Shown here in pieces: positions 1 through 7,152 of a DNA stretch of 64,000 bases. The stretch is from Planctomycetota bacterium (GTDB lineage: Bacteria > Planctomycetota > OFTM77). Below the pieces are notes generated by a model. It was given only the letters and a program-made list of their open reading frames with translations, was not told the origin of the DNA and did no database searches. Numbering within the stretch: the stretch's first letter is position 1; every line of letters starts with the position of its first letter. The DNA lies in the NCBI GenBank assembly GCA_029260795.1, contig JAJDCO010000007.1:62001-126000 (forward strand), given 5' to 3'. Position numbers and translations under genes: made by a program.

Positions 1-252
1 AGTGGCGAGCGCCAGCTCGCGCCGGGCTTCCGCGAGCACGCGAATCTGCTCACGCAGCTCGGGCACCGCGTCCCGTGCGATCCGTCCCGTCGGCTGCTCT
101 CGATGAAACACGAGGATCGAGACCGTGTCCGACTGAGCGGCGGCCTCCCAGACCTCAGGATCGACCTCCACCTGGGCGGAGGCCTGCGACACGAGTCCCC
201 AGACGAGCATCAGGACGAGCCCGATCTCGCGAATGCAATACGTCGATTTCAT
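1..252 (-). CDS. Secreted protein, N-terminal part (runs off the left edge)
   Basis: Reading leftward from ATG at 252 the frame is open for 84 codons to the window edge. The first 23 residues form a signal peptide: a short charged start, a hydrophobic core LVLMLVWGLV and a cleavage-like SQASA. What follows (DPEVWEAAAQSDTVSILVF, then a Glu/Arg-rich helix) resembles the propeptide start of secreted subtilisin-type (S8) proteases. That is a family impression only, because the catalytic region lies outside the window. A GGGAG ribosome site sits just upstream of the ATG. It is divergent from glmU. Confidence 0.6.
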   Translation of the reverse strand, partial: MKSTYCIREIGLVLMLVWGLVSQASAQVEVDPEVWEAAAQSDTVSILVFHREQPTGRIARDAVPELREQIRVLAEARRELALAT

Positions 253-682
253 GGTGCTCCCACTCTCCGCGGCGACGGCGGCTCGTTGACATCGAACCGG
301 CTCGGCGACGCTTGCTCCCATCGAGTGTGCGAGGAGCATACCCCACGATTCGAGAAGTCAAATGACCCCGGGCTCCACGAGAGGCCCGAGTCGTATCTCA
401 ACCGGATGGCCGCCGGGAGGTTGCGACCTTGAGTTGTTTTTATATTTTGCGCTGCAACGACTTAGGTCGTTTTGGCTGTGCCGGATCGGGCCTTGAAACA
501 GGATGAGAGCTCTCGGTCGCGCGCCTCGCTCGCGGCGATTCCGACGGCGCCGAAGGCCTCGAGGATCTTGTGGCGTGCGTCCGCGGGAAGAGCCCCCTCA
601 GACCGTCGTTGACCGGGCCCCGACGGTGTGGTAGTCATTTCGCCTTTGCCAGCCTGGATCTTACGTCGATCGAGCACGCAGG
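253..682. other. Divergent intergenic region between the secreted protein and glmU
   Basis: This 430-base stretch separates two divergent genes. It has an AT-rich patch around 433-450 (TTTTTATATTTT), unusual in this GC-rich window and a plausible promoter or upstream element. I could not place a well-spaced -35/-10 pair. A small inverted repeat, AACGAC-TTAG-GTCGTT (456-471), follows. The part from 462 to 638 holds a possible small leftward ORF listed separately. Confidence 0.4.
462..638 (-). CDS. Possible small protein (58 aa), function unknown
   Basis: A leftward frame starts at ATG 638 behind an AAGGCG ribosome-site-like sequence and runs 58 codons to a TAA inside the 456-471 inverted repeat. 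The central part (about residues 20-40) uses GC-ending codons like the real genes here and could form one amphipathic helix (HKILEAFGAVGIAASEARD). Both ends are low-complexity. I do not recognise a family. It may be a real small gene, a decayed gene end or chance. Confidence 0.25.
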   Translation of the reverse strand: MTTTPSGPGQRRSEGALPADARHKILEAFGAVGIAASEARDRELSSCFKARSGTAKTT

Positions 683-1756
683 ATGTCCGACTCGAGGAGC
701 TTGACGGTCGTCGTCCTGGCAGCCGGACGAGGAACCCGTATGGGGGGGGATCGGCCCAAGGTGATGGCCGACCTTTTGGGCTACCCCATGATCGATTGGG
801 TCCTCGAGGCCGCGCTGGTTCTCGAGCCGAACGAGGTTTGGGTCGTGCTCGGATATGGTCGCGCGCAGGTCGAGGCCTACCTCGCCTCGCGACCGGCGTT
901 CTCTTCGGTCGGAACCGTGGAGCAAGCCGAGCAGCTCGGGACTGGTCACGCGGTGGACGTCTGCCGCCCTTTTGTCTCCGATCCGACGAGCGACGTGCTG
1001 ATCCTGTACGGCGATTCCCCGCGGATCGAAGCGGAGACCTTGACGCGGCTGCTGGGGATTCATCGAGAGCGGGGTGCGGACGCGACGCTCCTGGTCGGAC
1101 GACTTTCGGAGCCGACCGGATATGGGCGCATCTTGAGGACCCGCTCGGGCGAGCTCGCGGGCATTCGCGAGGAGGCGGACGCGAGTGAATCGGAGCGTTC
1201 GATCGAGGAGGTCAACCCGGGCTACTACTGCTTCCGAGGCGCCGCACTTTGGCGGGCTCTCGAGGGCGTGGGTTGCGACAATGCGCAGGGCGAGTATTAT
1301 CTGACCGACGCGGTTCTCGAGGTCGTCCGGGCTGGAGGGACGGTCGAGACCGTTCCGGCGCCGCGGATGGACGAGCTGCGGGGAGTCAACTCGCTGGTCG
1401 AGCTGGCGGAGCGTCGACGCGAAGCACTCGGGGTGCTGTGGCGTCGTCATCAGTCGGCCGGTGTCGACATCCTGTCGCCGGAGTCGAGCTATCTGGAACG
1501 GGACGTAAGTCTGGGGGCGGGCACCCGCGTTTGGCCGGGTGCCGTGTTGCGAGGCACGACCCAGATCGGACGTCGGTGCGAGATCGGTCCGGGCGCCGTG
1601 ATCACGGGAGCGAGTCGGTTGGAAGACGGTGTCCGAGTCGGAGCGCACGCGGTCGTGGAATCCGCGGTGATCGGAGCCGGCGCCGTCCTCGAGGCGGGAG
1701 TGTTCGTGAGTGGAGTCGAGGTCGAGGCCAACGCGCATATAGAGCGCGCGGGCTGA
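683..1756 (+). CDS. glmU: GlmU-type UDP-GlcNAc pyrophosphorylase, short form
   Basis: The protein has 357 residues. The N-terminal uridyltransferase domain (about 1-245) carries LAAGRGTRMGGDRPKVM at 12-28, GYGRI, EVNPGYYCF and EYYLTD, as in GlmU, which makes UDP-GlcNAc from GlcNAc-1-P and UTP. It is followed by only about 95 residues of left-handed beta-helix hexapeptide repeats. Bifunctional GlmU is about 450 residues, and the C-terminal acetyltransferase active-site coils are absent. The usual GDVP is GDSP here. It probably performs only the uridylyl-transfer step, with acetylation of GlcN-1-P done elsewhere. It could also act on another sugar-1-phosphate. It is 20 bases upstream of prs. 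Confidence 0.8.
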   Translation: MSDSRSLTVVVLAAGRGTRMGGDRPKVMADLLGYPMIDWVLEAALVLEPNEVWVVLGYGRAQVEAYLASRPAFSSVGTVEQAEQLGTGHAVDVCRPFVSDPTSDVLILYGDSPRIEAETLTRLLGIHRERGADATLLVGRLSEPTGYGRILRTRSGELAGIREEADASESERSIEEVNPGYYCFRGAALWRALEGVGCDNAQGEYYLTDAVLEVVRAGGTVETVPAPRMDELRGVNSLVELAERRREALGVLWRRHQSAGVDILSPESSYLERDVSLGAGTRVWPGAVLRGTTQIGRRCEIGPGAVITGASRLEDGVRVGAHAVVESAVIGAGAVLEAGVFVSGVEVEANAHIERAG

Positions 1757-1776
1757 TCAGCGGAGCGGAGCCGGGC

Positions 1777-2730
1777 ATGCAACGCAAAGAGCTGCAAATC
1801 TTCAGTGGCAACGCGAATCGTCAGCTCGCGCGGGCGATCGCGGGTCATCTGGGTGTGCCCTTAGGCAACTGCGACGTCAAGCGCTTCCCGGACGGCGAGA
1901 TCGATCTGAAGGTGACCGACGACGTTCGGGGAGCCGATGTGTTCATCGTGCAGTCGACCTGTCCGCCGGTGAACGAGCACCTGATGGAGCTGCTGCTGAT
2001 GATCGACACGATGCGTCGCGCCTCCGCGCAGCGCATCACGGCGGTGCTGCCGTACTTCGGGTACGCGCGGAAGGACCGCAAGGACGAAGGGCGCGTCCCG
2101 ATCTCGGCCAAGCTGGTCGCGAACCTGATTACGACCGCAGGAGCGGACCGCGTCCTGACGATCGATCTGCATGCCTCACAGATCCAGGGCTTCTTCGACA
2201 TTCCGGTCGACCACCTCTACGCCAAGCCGGTGTTCCTCGAGCACTTTCGAAAGATGGCGGAAGGCAACGATCTGGCCGTGGTCGCTCCCGACGTTGGCAG
2301 CGTCAAGATGGCCCGCGCCTACGCCGACGAGCTCAAGGCCGGCTTGGCCATCGTCACCAAACGTCGCATCTCGCCGACCGAGACCGAAACGGGTCATGTG
2401 ATCGGCGAGGTCAAGGACAAGCGCGTCATCATCATCGATGACATGATCTCGACGGCGGGGTCGATTTGCGAAGCGGCGCGGGCCGTGATAGGCAAGGGGG
2501 CCAGCTCGGTCATCCTCGCCGCCACCCACGCCGTCTTCTGCGGACCAGCCTTGGAGCGGATCCACTCGGCCGAGATCGAGAAGCTCGTCGTCACCGATAC
2601 CATTCCGCACGTGATGGAGCCGGGATCTCGGATCCACGTGCTTTCGATCGGCCAGCTCCTGGCGCGAGCCGTCCAGCGCATTCATCGGAGCGAATCGGTC
2701 TCGATCCTGTTCAAGTCATTCAACCCGTAA
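1777..2730 (+). CDS. prs: Ribose-phosphate pyrophosphokinase
   Basis: The product (317 aa, normal length) makes PRPP from ribose-5-phosphate and ATP for nucleotide, His and Trp synthesis. Family motifs are present: FPDGEIDLKV, DLHASQIQGFF, the PRPP-binding loop IIIDDMISTAGSI, and RKDRKDEGRVPIS, which provides ATP-binding and flexible-loop residues. The frame stays open far upstream, but homology and length fix the start at ATG 1777. The glmU-prs-rplY-pth order is a common bacterial arrangement, so co-transcription is likely. Confidence 0.95.
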   Translation: MQRKELQIFSGNANRQLARAIAGHLGVPLGNCDVKRFPDGEIDLKVTDDVRGADVFIVQSTCPPVNEHLMELLLMIDTMRRASAQRITAVLPYFGYARKDRKDEGRVPISAKLVANLITTAGADRVLTIDLHASQIQGFFDIPVDHLYAKPVFLEHFRKMAEGNDLAVVAPDVGSVKMARAYADELKAGLAIVTKRRISPTETETGHVIGEVKDKRVIIIDDMISTAGSICEAARAVIGKGASSVILAATHAVFCGPALERIHSAEIEKLVVTDTIPHVMEPGSRIHVLSIGQLLARAVQRIHRSESVSILFKSFNP

Positions 2731-2758
2731 TCGAGCGCGCCTCCGAAGGACGCTCGAT
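2730..2758 (+). other. Hairpin between prs and rplY
   Basis: An 8-bp perfect stem (ATCGAGCG / CGCTCGAT) with a 13-base loop starts at the prs stop codon. It is not followed by a T-run, so it looks more like an RNA processing or 3'-end stabilising element than a simple intrinsic terminator. Confidence 0.35.
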
Positions 2759-2857
2759 CCTGAAGAAAAGAAAACCCTTCGCCGAGGCGAGGGGATCGAT
2801 CATTCCCGAGCCCGATCGGCTGGCAAACAGCCCATCGGGCAGAGAGCGAGGAAAGCA

Positions 2858-3481
2858 ATGAAAGCAGAGAAGATGGTCGCCGAGCTCCGCGAGAAGCTTG
2901 GCTCGTCCGCATCGCGCCAGCTCCGCCAGAGCGGCAAGGTCCCGGCCGTGATCTATGGCCTCGGTCAAGATTCCGTTTCCGTCGCGCTCGATGCCGGTGC
3001 GGTGGAGACCATGCTGCGTCACCACGCACGCCTGGTCGACATGACCGTCGGCGAAGCGGAGGAGACCGTCCTGCTCAAGGACATCGATTACAGCCCCTTC
3101 GACGAGATCTACCACATCGACTTCCACCGCATCGACGCGAACAAGCCGGTCTCGACCTTCGTCGAGCTCGAGTTCATGGGTACGCCCAAGGGTGTCCTCT
3201 CGGGTGGAATCCTCGAGCAGCATCGCACCGATCTCGAGATCGAGTGTCTGCCGCGCACCATTCCGGCCAAGATCGAGGTCGAGATCGGTCACCTCGATCA
3301 GCACGACATCTTGCATGCCTCCGATCTGAAGCTTCCCGAGGGCATCACCCTGAGTGGCGATCCGACGCACGTCATCTGCGATGTGCTGCCGCCAAAGAAG
3401 ATCGAGGAAGTGGTCGAAGACGACGCGGTCGTCCCGCTCGAAGGTGCCGAGCCCGCTGTCTCCGGAGAATCCTCCGACTGA
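2858..3481 (+). CDS. rplY: 50S ribosomal protein L25 (CTC/TL5 type)
   Basis: The protein is 207 aa, the long two-domain form. An N-terminal 5S rRNA-binding domain (about 1-95, with GKVPAVIYG and DFHRID) is followed by the TL5 C-terminal beta domain (about 100-185, with GTPKGV, GGILEQH, HASDLKLPEG). The last 25 residues are acidic and probably disordered. The ATG has a GAGGAAAG ribosome site. L25 stabilises 5S rRNA in the large subunit. Genes prs and pth flank it, the usual neighbourhood. Confidence 0.95.
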   Translation: MKAEKMVAELREKLGSSASRQLRQSGKVPAVIYGLGQDSVSVALDAGAVETMLRHHARLVDMTVGEAEETVLLKDIDYSPFDEIYHIDFHRIDANKPVSTFVELEFMGTPKGVLSGGILEQHRTDLEIECLPRTIPAKIEVEIGHLDQHDILHASDLKLPEGITLSGDPTHVICDVLPPKKIEEVVEDDAVVPLEGAEPAVSGESSD

Positions 3482-3546
3482 TCCCAGCCGGGGCTCCGGT
3501 CTCCGGCTTCGGAGATCGGCGCTCGGGCGTGTGGAGGACGATCGCG

Positions 3547-4104
3547 ATGAGGCTGGTGGTGGGGCTCGGCAATCCGGGGTCGGAGTACGCCGAGACCCGA
3601 CACAACATCGGCTTCGAGATGGTCGAGCGGCTCGCCGAGCAGGAGCGAGCCGGTTGGCGAGTCGAGGGCGGTGTCGCGCGGGTGGCGTCTTTGGTCTCCG
3701 TGGCCGAAGAGGCTTGGGCCGTTCAGCCGCTGCTGTACATGAATCGCAGCGGTCGAGCGCTGGAGCGAGTCCGAGAGAAGCTCCCGGCCGAGCCCCAAGA
3801 CATCTTGATCGTGTGCGACGACGTGAACCTGCCCGTCGGGAGCCTTCGGGCCCGAAAGCAAGGAAGCGCTGGCGGACACAACGGTTTGAAGTCGATCGAG
3901 GCGGCTCTGGGAACTCAGGCCTACCCTCGTCTCCGCATCGGAGTCGGCGGCCCACGTGGTGACTTGGTCGATCACGTGCTCGGCCGTTACTCCCGTCATG
4001 AACGCAAGATCCTCGACGACATCGCGATCGATGCGGTGGCCGCTCTGGAGCTCTGGTTGAAGACCGGAAGCGTCGAGGACGTAATGAATCGATTCAATGG
4101 GTGA
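3547..4104 (+). CDS. pth: Peptidyl-tRNA hydrolase
   Basis: This 185-residue protein recycles peptidyl-tRNA by cleaving the peptide-tRNA ester. Diagnostic motifs are GLGNPGSEYAETRHNIGF near the start (with catalytic His), IVCDDVNLPVGSLRARKQGS (catalytic Asp region) and GGHNGLKSIEAALGT. The frame is open upstream into the rplY tail, but ATG 3547 matches the family start. It lies 65 bases after rplY and probably belongs to the glmU-prs-rplY-pth unit. Confidence 0.95.
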   Translation: MRLVVGLGNPGSEYAETRHNIGFEMVERLAEQERAGWRVEGGVARVASLVSVAEEAWAVQPLLYMNRSGRALERVREKLPAEPQDILIVCDDVNLPVGSLRARKQGSAGGHNGLKSIEAALGTQAYPRLRIGVGGPRGDLVDHVLGRYSRHERKILDDIAIDAVAALELWLKTGSVEDVMNRFNG

Positions 4105-4135
4105 ACGGAGATCCAATTTCCAGGCGGGTCTCGTC

Positions 4136-4164
4136 TTGCATGCCTGGGAGGGCATCACTATGAT
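4136..4164 (+). promoter_or_regulatory. Candidate sigma-70-type promoter for rpsF-rplI
   Basis: TTGCAT (4136-4141) and TATGAT (4159-4164) are separated by exactly 17 bases. The -10 matches the consensus at five of six positions. It lies in the pth-rpsF gap, giving a leader of about 65 bases before rpsF. Confidence 0.55.
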
Positions 4165-4200
4165 GAGCCGCTTTATCTCAATGCACCCCGTCACCATGAA

Positions 4201-4227
4201 GGCCCTCGCGGGCCCCGAGTTGGGAGG
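4201..4227 (+). promoter_or_regulatory. rpsF leader hairpin and ribosome binding site
   Basis: GGCCC-TCGC-GGGCC (4201-4214) forms a tight tetraloop hairpin eight bases before the GGGAGG ribosome site (4222-4227). That site sits nine bases before the TTG start of rpsF. Leaders of rpsF operons in many bacteria bind the S6:S18 complex for feedback control. This hairpin is a candidate for that role, but I cannot match the known motif in detail. Confidence 0.35.
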
Positions 4228-4236
4228 TCTCCTGCC

Positions 4237-4872
4237 TTGAACCGCTACGAGCTAATGCTCCTTCTGGATACGAAGGAAGCCAAGAAGGATTGGGATGGTC
4301 TCGAGTCCCACGTCCAGGAGCTCATCAAGAAGCATGGTGGCGAGGTCGTCAAATCCGCCAAGTGGGATGAGCGCAAACTGGTCTACGAGATCAAAGGTCA
4401 AAAGCGAGCCGTCTACTACCTCGCCTACCTCCTGGTGCCGCCGGAGTCGATCGAGCCATTGCGCCGCGACTTCACGCTCTCGGAAAAGGTGATGCGCAAC
4501 CTCTTCCTGCGTGTGGACGAGTTCCCCGAGAAGTTGATGACGGCCCAGGACTTCGAAGACCTGCGCGCCGCAGAAGACGATCTGAGTGGGATGAGCTCAC
4601 GTCCGCCGCGCCCCGGAGGTCCGGGTGCCGCGACCAAGCCGGCAACAGAGACCGCTGCAGCGACCGGCACGGCGACGGAGACGGCCACCGCGACGGGAAC
4701 GGCAACGGCAACGGCGCCCGCATCGGAAGCCGCTCCGGCGACTCCCGAAGCCGCTCCGGCTGAGACGCCCGCGGCCGCTCCGGCGACGTCCGAGGCCGCA
4801 CCGGCCGCGCCCGAGGCCGCACCGGCTGAGACGCCCGAGGCGAGTGAACCCGAGCAGAAGACTGGCGAGTAA
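4237..4872 (+). CDS. rpsF: 30S ribosomal protein S6 with long Ala/Pro/Thr tail
   Basis: The S6 fold spans about residues 1-110 (NRYELMLLLD start, LVYEIKGQKRAVYYLAYL, FTLSEKVMRNLFLRVDE). About 95 extra residues follow, made almost only of Ala, Pro, Thr and Glu in imperfect repeats such as ATGTAT and EAAPA. Ordinary S6 is 95-140 residues. The start is TTG at 4237, set by the strong GGGAGG ribosome site and by homology. S6 binds 16S rRNA with S18. The S18 gene, normally next, is absent. The tail is probably disordered. Confidence 0.93.
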   Translation: MNRYELMLLLDTKEAKKDWDGLESHVQELIKKHGGEVVKSAKWDERKLVYEIKGQKRAVYYLAYLLVPPESIEPLRRDFTLSEKVMRNLFLRVDEFPEKLMTAQDFEDLRAAEDDLSGMSSRPPRPGGPGAATKPATETAAATGTATETATATGTATATAPASEAAPATPEAAPAETPAAAPATSEAAPAAPEAAPAETPEASEPEQKTGE

Positions 4873-4958
4873 CGCCCCCAAGCGAAGTGTGAGTACAGGT
4901 GGCGACCTCTCGGGTCGCTCGAGAGGGTCCATCAGAGAGAAGCGAGGGGTGGAGAGCC

Positions 4959-5531
4959 ATGAAAGTCTTGCTCCGCTATCATGTCGAGAATCTGGGACGA
5001 CGAGGTGAAGTCGTTCGCGTCAAGGATGGCTACGGCCGGAATCACCTTCTGCCCAAGGGCCTCGCCGTTTCGGTGAGCGAAGAGAATCGTCGGCGGCTCG
5101 AGTCGCAGAAGGAGCGTTTCCTGCAAGAGGAGTTGCGACGGGTCGACGAGTTCAAGGCGATGGCCGACAAGCTGACCGCTCTCAAGCTCGTCATCATCGA
5201 GGCGCGGGCGAGCAGCGAAGGCCATCTGTATGGCTCGGTTGGCGCGGTTCAGATTCAGGCCGAGCTGAAAGAGCAGGGCTTCGCAGTCGACCAGCGCTCG
5301 GTCCGCATCGAGGAACCGATTCGGCGTACCGGCACTCACGAGGTGCACGTGCATCTTCATCCCGAGGTGGATGCTCACATCTTGTGCTGGGTGACCGAAG
5401 AGGGCGCGGACGCCGATCCGGCGGATGCACCTCCGGTCGGCGGTTGGCCCGAGGAAGAGGAGTCGAAAGAAGGCGCCGAGGACGAGGAAGAGTCCGACGA
5501 GGCCGAGCCGAAGGCTTCCGAGAGCGACTGA
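4959..5531 (+). CDS. rplI: 50S ribosomal protein L9 with acidic tail
   Basis: The product is 190 aa. The N-terminal L9 domain (KVLLRYHVENLGRRGEVVRVKDGYGRN start, with NHLLPKGLA) is joined by the long connecting helix to the C-terminal domain (LYGSVGAVQIQAEL, VHLHPEVDA). The last 40 residues are strongly acidic (EEEESKEGAEDEEESDEAE) and are not part of standard L9 (about 150 aa). ATG 4959 follows a GGGTGGAGAG ribosome site. It is downstream of rpsF without an intervening rpsR. Confidence 0.93.
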   Translation: MKVLLRYHVENLGRRGEVVRVKDGYGRNHLLPKGLAVSVSEENRRRLESQKERFLQEELRRVDEFKAMADKLTALKLVIIEARASSEGHLYGSVGAVQIQAELKEQGFAVDQRSVRIEEPIRRTGTHEVHVHLHPEVDAHILCWVTEEGADADPADAPPVGGWPEEEESKEGAEDEEESDEAEPKASESD

Positions 5532-5558
5532 GGCACAGCAATTCGATCGACGAAACGT

Positions 5559-5584
5559 GAGCCGGCGTCTGTGGACGTCGGCTC
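5559..5584 (+). terminator. Strong hairpin after rplI
   Basis: An 11-bp stem (GAGCCGGCGTC / GACGTCGGCTC, one G-U wobble) closes a four-base loop 28 bases after the rplI stop. There is no clear T-run, so it could be a terminator or a 3'-end stabiliser of the rpsF-rplI transcript. Confidence 0.45.
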
Positions 5585-5619
5585 GCTGCGTTCGTGGGCC
5601 GAGACCACCGACCGAGAGC

Positions 5620-5648
5620 GTGACCGCTTCGGGTCACCTTGCTAAACT
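5620..5648 (+). promoter_or_regulatory. Candidate promoter for dnaB
   Basis: GTGACC (5620-5625) and TAAACT (5643-5648) are 17 bases apart, and TG lies near the -10. The pair lies between the rplI hairpin and dnaB. Matches are partial. Confidence 0.35.
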
Positions 5649-5771
5649 GGGCCGGCTCGTGGCGAGTCTCGCGCGAGCTCAGGTCTGAGCCAGGATGCAA
5701 TTCGAGGTGGGCGCCGGCCCGCGCTCGCGACCGCGATGGCCGTGACGCGAGCGGCAGGGGAAGGGCGGGCG

Positions 5772-7139
5772 ATGAGTCAACAGACCCAGTCGGCGGGACG
5801 CGTCGAGATCGATGCGCGTGTGCCTCCGCATTCGATCGAAGCCGAGATGTCGACCCTCGGGGCGATGATGCTCTCCCACGAGGCAGCCGGCGACGTGATT
5901 CAGGTCGTGCGCGCCGACGACTTCTACCGCAAGGCGCACCGCCTCATCTTTGAGGTGCTGGTGCAGCTCGCCGACCAAGGCGATGCGGTCGACATGGTCA
6001 TCCTCAAAGAGGAGCTGACTCGGCGCGCGCAGCTCGAGGCGGTCGGTGGCATCGAGTACCTGATCGAGATCCACGAGGCGGTGCCCTCGGCCGCGAATGC
6101 CGAGCACTACGCGCGGATCGTGCGCGAGAAGTCGGTGATGCGCGCCTTGACCGAGGCCGCGATCGAGATCGAAGGCCGAGCGTATGCAGGAGAGGAGCTG
6201 GCCGCCGAGCTGCTCGACGCGGCGGAGAACTTGATCTTCGGCATCGCTGATCGCAAGTCGGGCAATCAGGCCGTCTCGATCGCCGAGACGCTGGAGACGG
6301 TGTTCAAGAACATCGACATGCGCCAAGAGGGGCAGATTCGCGGCGTCCCGACCGGCTTCTACGACTTCGACGACAAGACCTGCGGTCTGAGCCCGACGCA
6401 GCTGGTGATCCTGGCGGCTCGCCCTTCGATGGGGAAGACCTCCTTCGCGCTCAACATCGCCTTGAACGCGGCCATGCGTCATCAGCAGGGCGTGGCGATC
6501 TTCTCGCTCGAGATGTCGAGCGAGCAGATCGGGCAGAATCTCCTGTGCTCGGCCGCTGAGATCAATGCGCACGATCTGCGAACGGGTCGGCTCCAGGACG
6601 ATCAGTACGGCAAGCTCACCGACGCCGCCGATCTGCTGGGACAGGCACCGATCTTCATCGACGACACGGCCGCGCTCGGTATCCTCGAGCTGCGCGCCAA
6701 GGCTCGGCGCTTGAAGATGCGCTACGACATCCAGCTGATCATCATCGACTACCTCCAGCTGATGGAGGGCTCGGTCGGGATGAAGCGAGCCGAGAACCGT
6801 CAGCAAGAGATCTCGGTCATCTCGCGCGGTCTCAAGCAGCTCGCCCGCGAGCTCGACGTCCCGGTCTTGGCTCTGTCGCAGCTGAATCGTTCCGTCGATA
6901 GCCGCGAGGATCGTCGTCCGCGCATGTCGGACTTGCGCGAGAGTGGGAGCATCGAGCAAGATGCCGACATCGTGGTGTTCCTCTATCGGGAGGCTTACTA
7001 CAAGCCGAAGGAGAACAACTTGCGCGACGTCGAGATCATCATTGCCAAGCAGCGCACCGGTCCGACCGGCAAGGTCGACCTGCTGTTCTTCAATGAGTTC
7101 ATGAAGTTCCGAAACCCGGTGCGAGCCGACGAGCTGTAG
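5772..7139 (+). CDS. dnaB: Replicative DNA helicase DnaB
   Basis: The protein is 455 aa. The N-terminal primase-interacting domain (PPHSIEAEMSTLGAMM onward) and linker precede the RecA-like helicase domain with Walker A ARPSMGKTSF near residue 217, SLEMSSEQ, and Walker B IIIDYLQLM. Later motifs LALSQLNRSVDSR and RMSDLRESGSIEQDAD are intact. I chose ATG 5772 over the upstream ATG at 5736 because a GGGGAAGGG ribosome site precedes it. DnaB unwinds DNA at the replication fork. rplI-dnaB is a common gene order, and no intein is present. Confidence 0.95.
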   Translation: MSQQTQSAGRVEIDARVPPHSIEAEMSTLGAMMLSHEAAGDVIQVVRADDFYRKAHRLIFEVLVQLADQGDAVDMVILKEELTRRAQLEAVGGIEYLIEIHEAVPSAANAEHYARIVREKSVMRALTEAAIEIEGRAYAGEELAAELLDAAENLIFGIADRKSGNQAVSIAETLETVFKNIDMRQEGQIRGVPTGFYDFDDKTCGLSPTQLVILAARPSMGKTSFALNIALNAAMRHQQGVAIFSLEMSSEQIGQNLLCSAAEINAHDLRTGRLQDDQYGKLTDAADLLGQAPIFIDDTAALGILELRAKARRLKMRYDIQLIIIDYLQLMEGSVGMKRAENRQQEISVISRGLKQLARELDVPVLALSQLNRSVDSREDRRPRMSDLRESGSIEQDADIVVFLYREAYYKPKENNLRDVEIIIAKQRTGPTGKVDLLFFNEFMKFRNPVRADEL

Positions 7140-7152
7140 ACGGATCGAGCAC

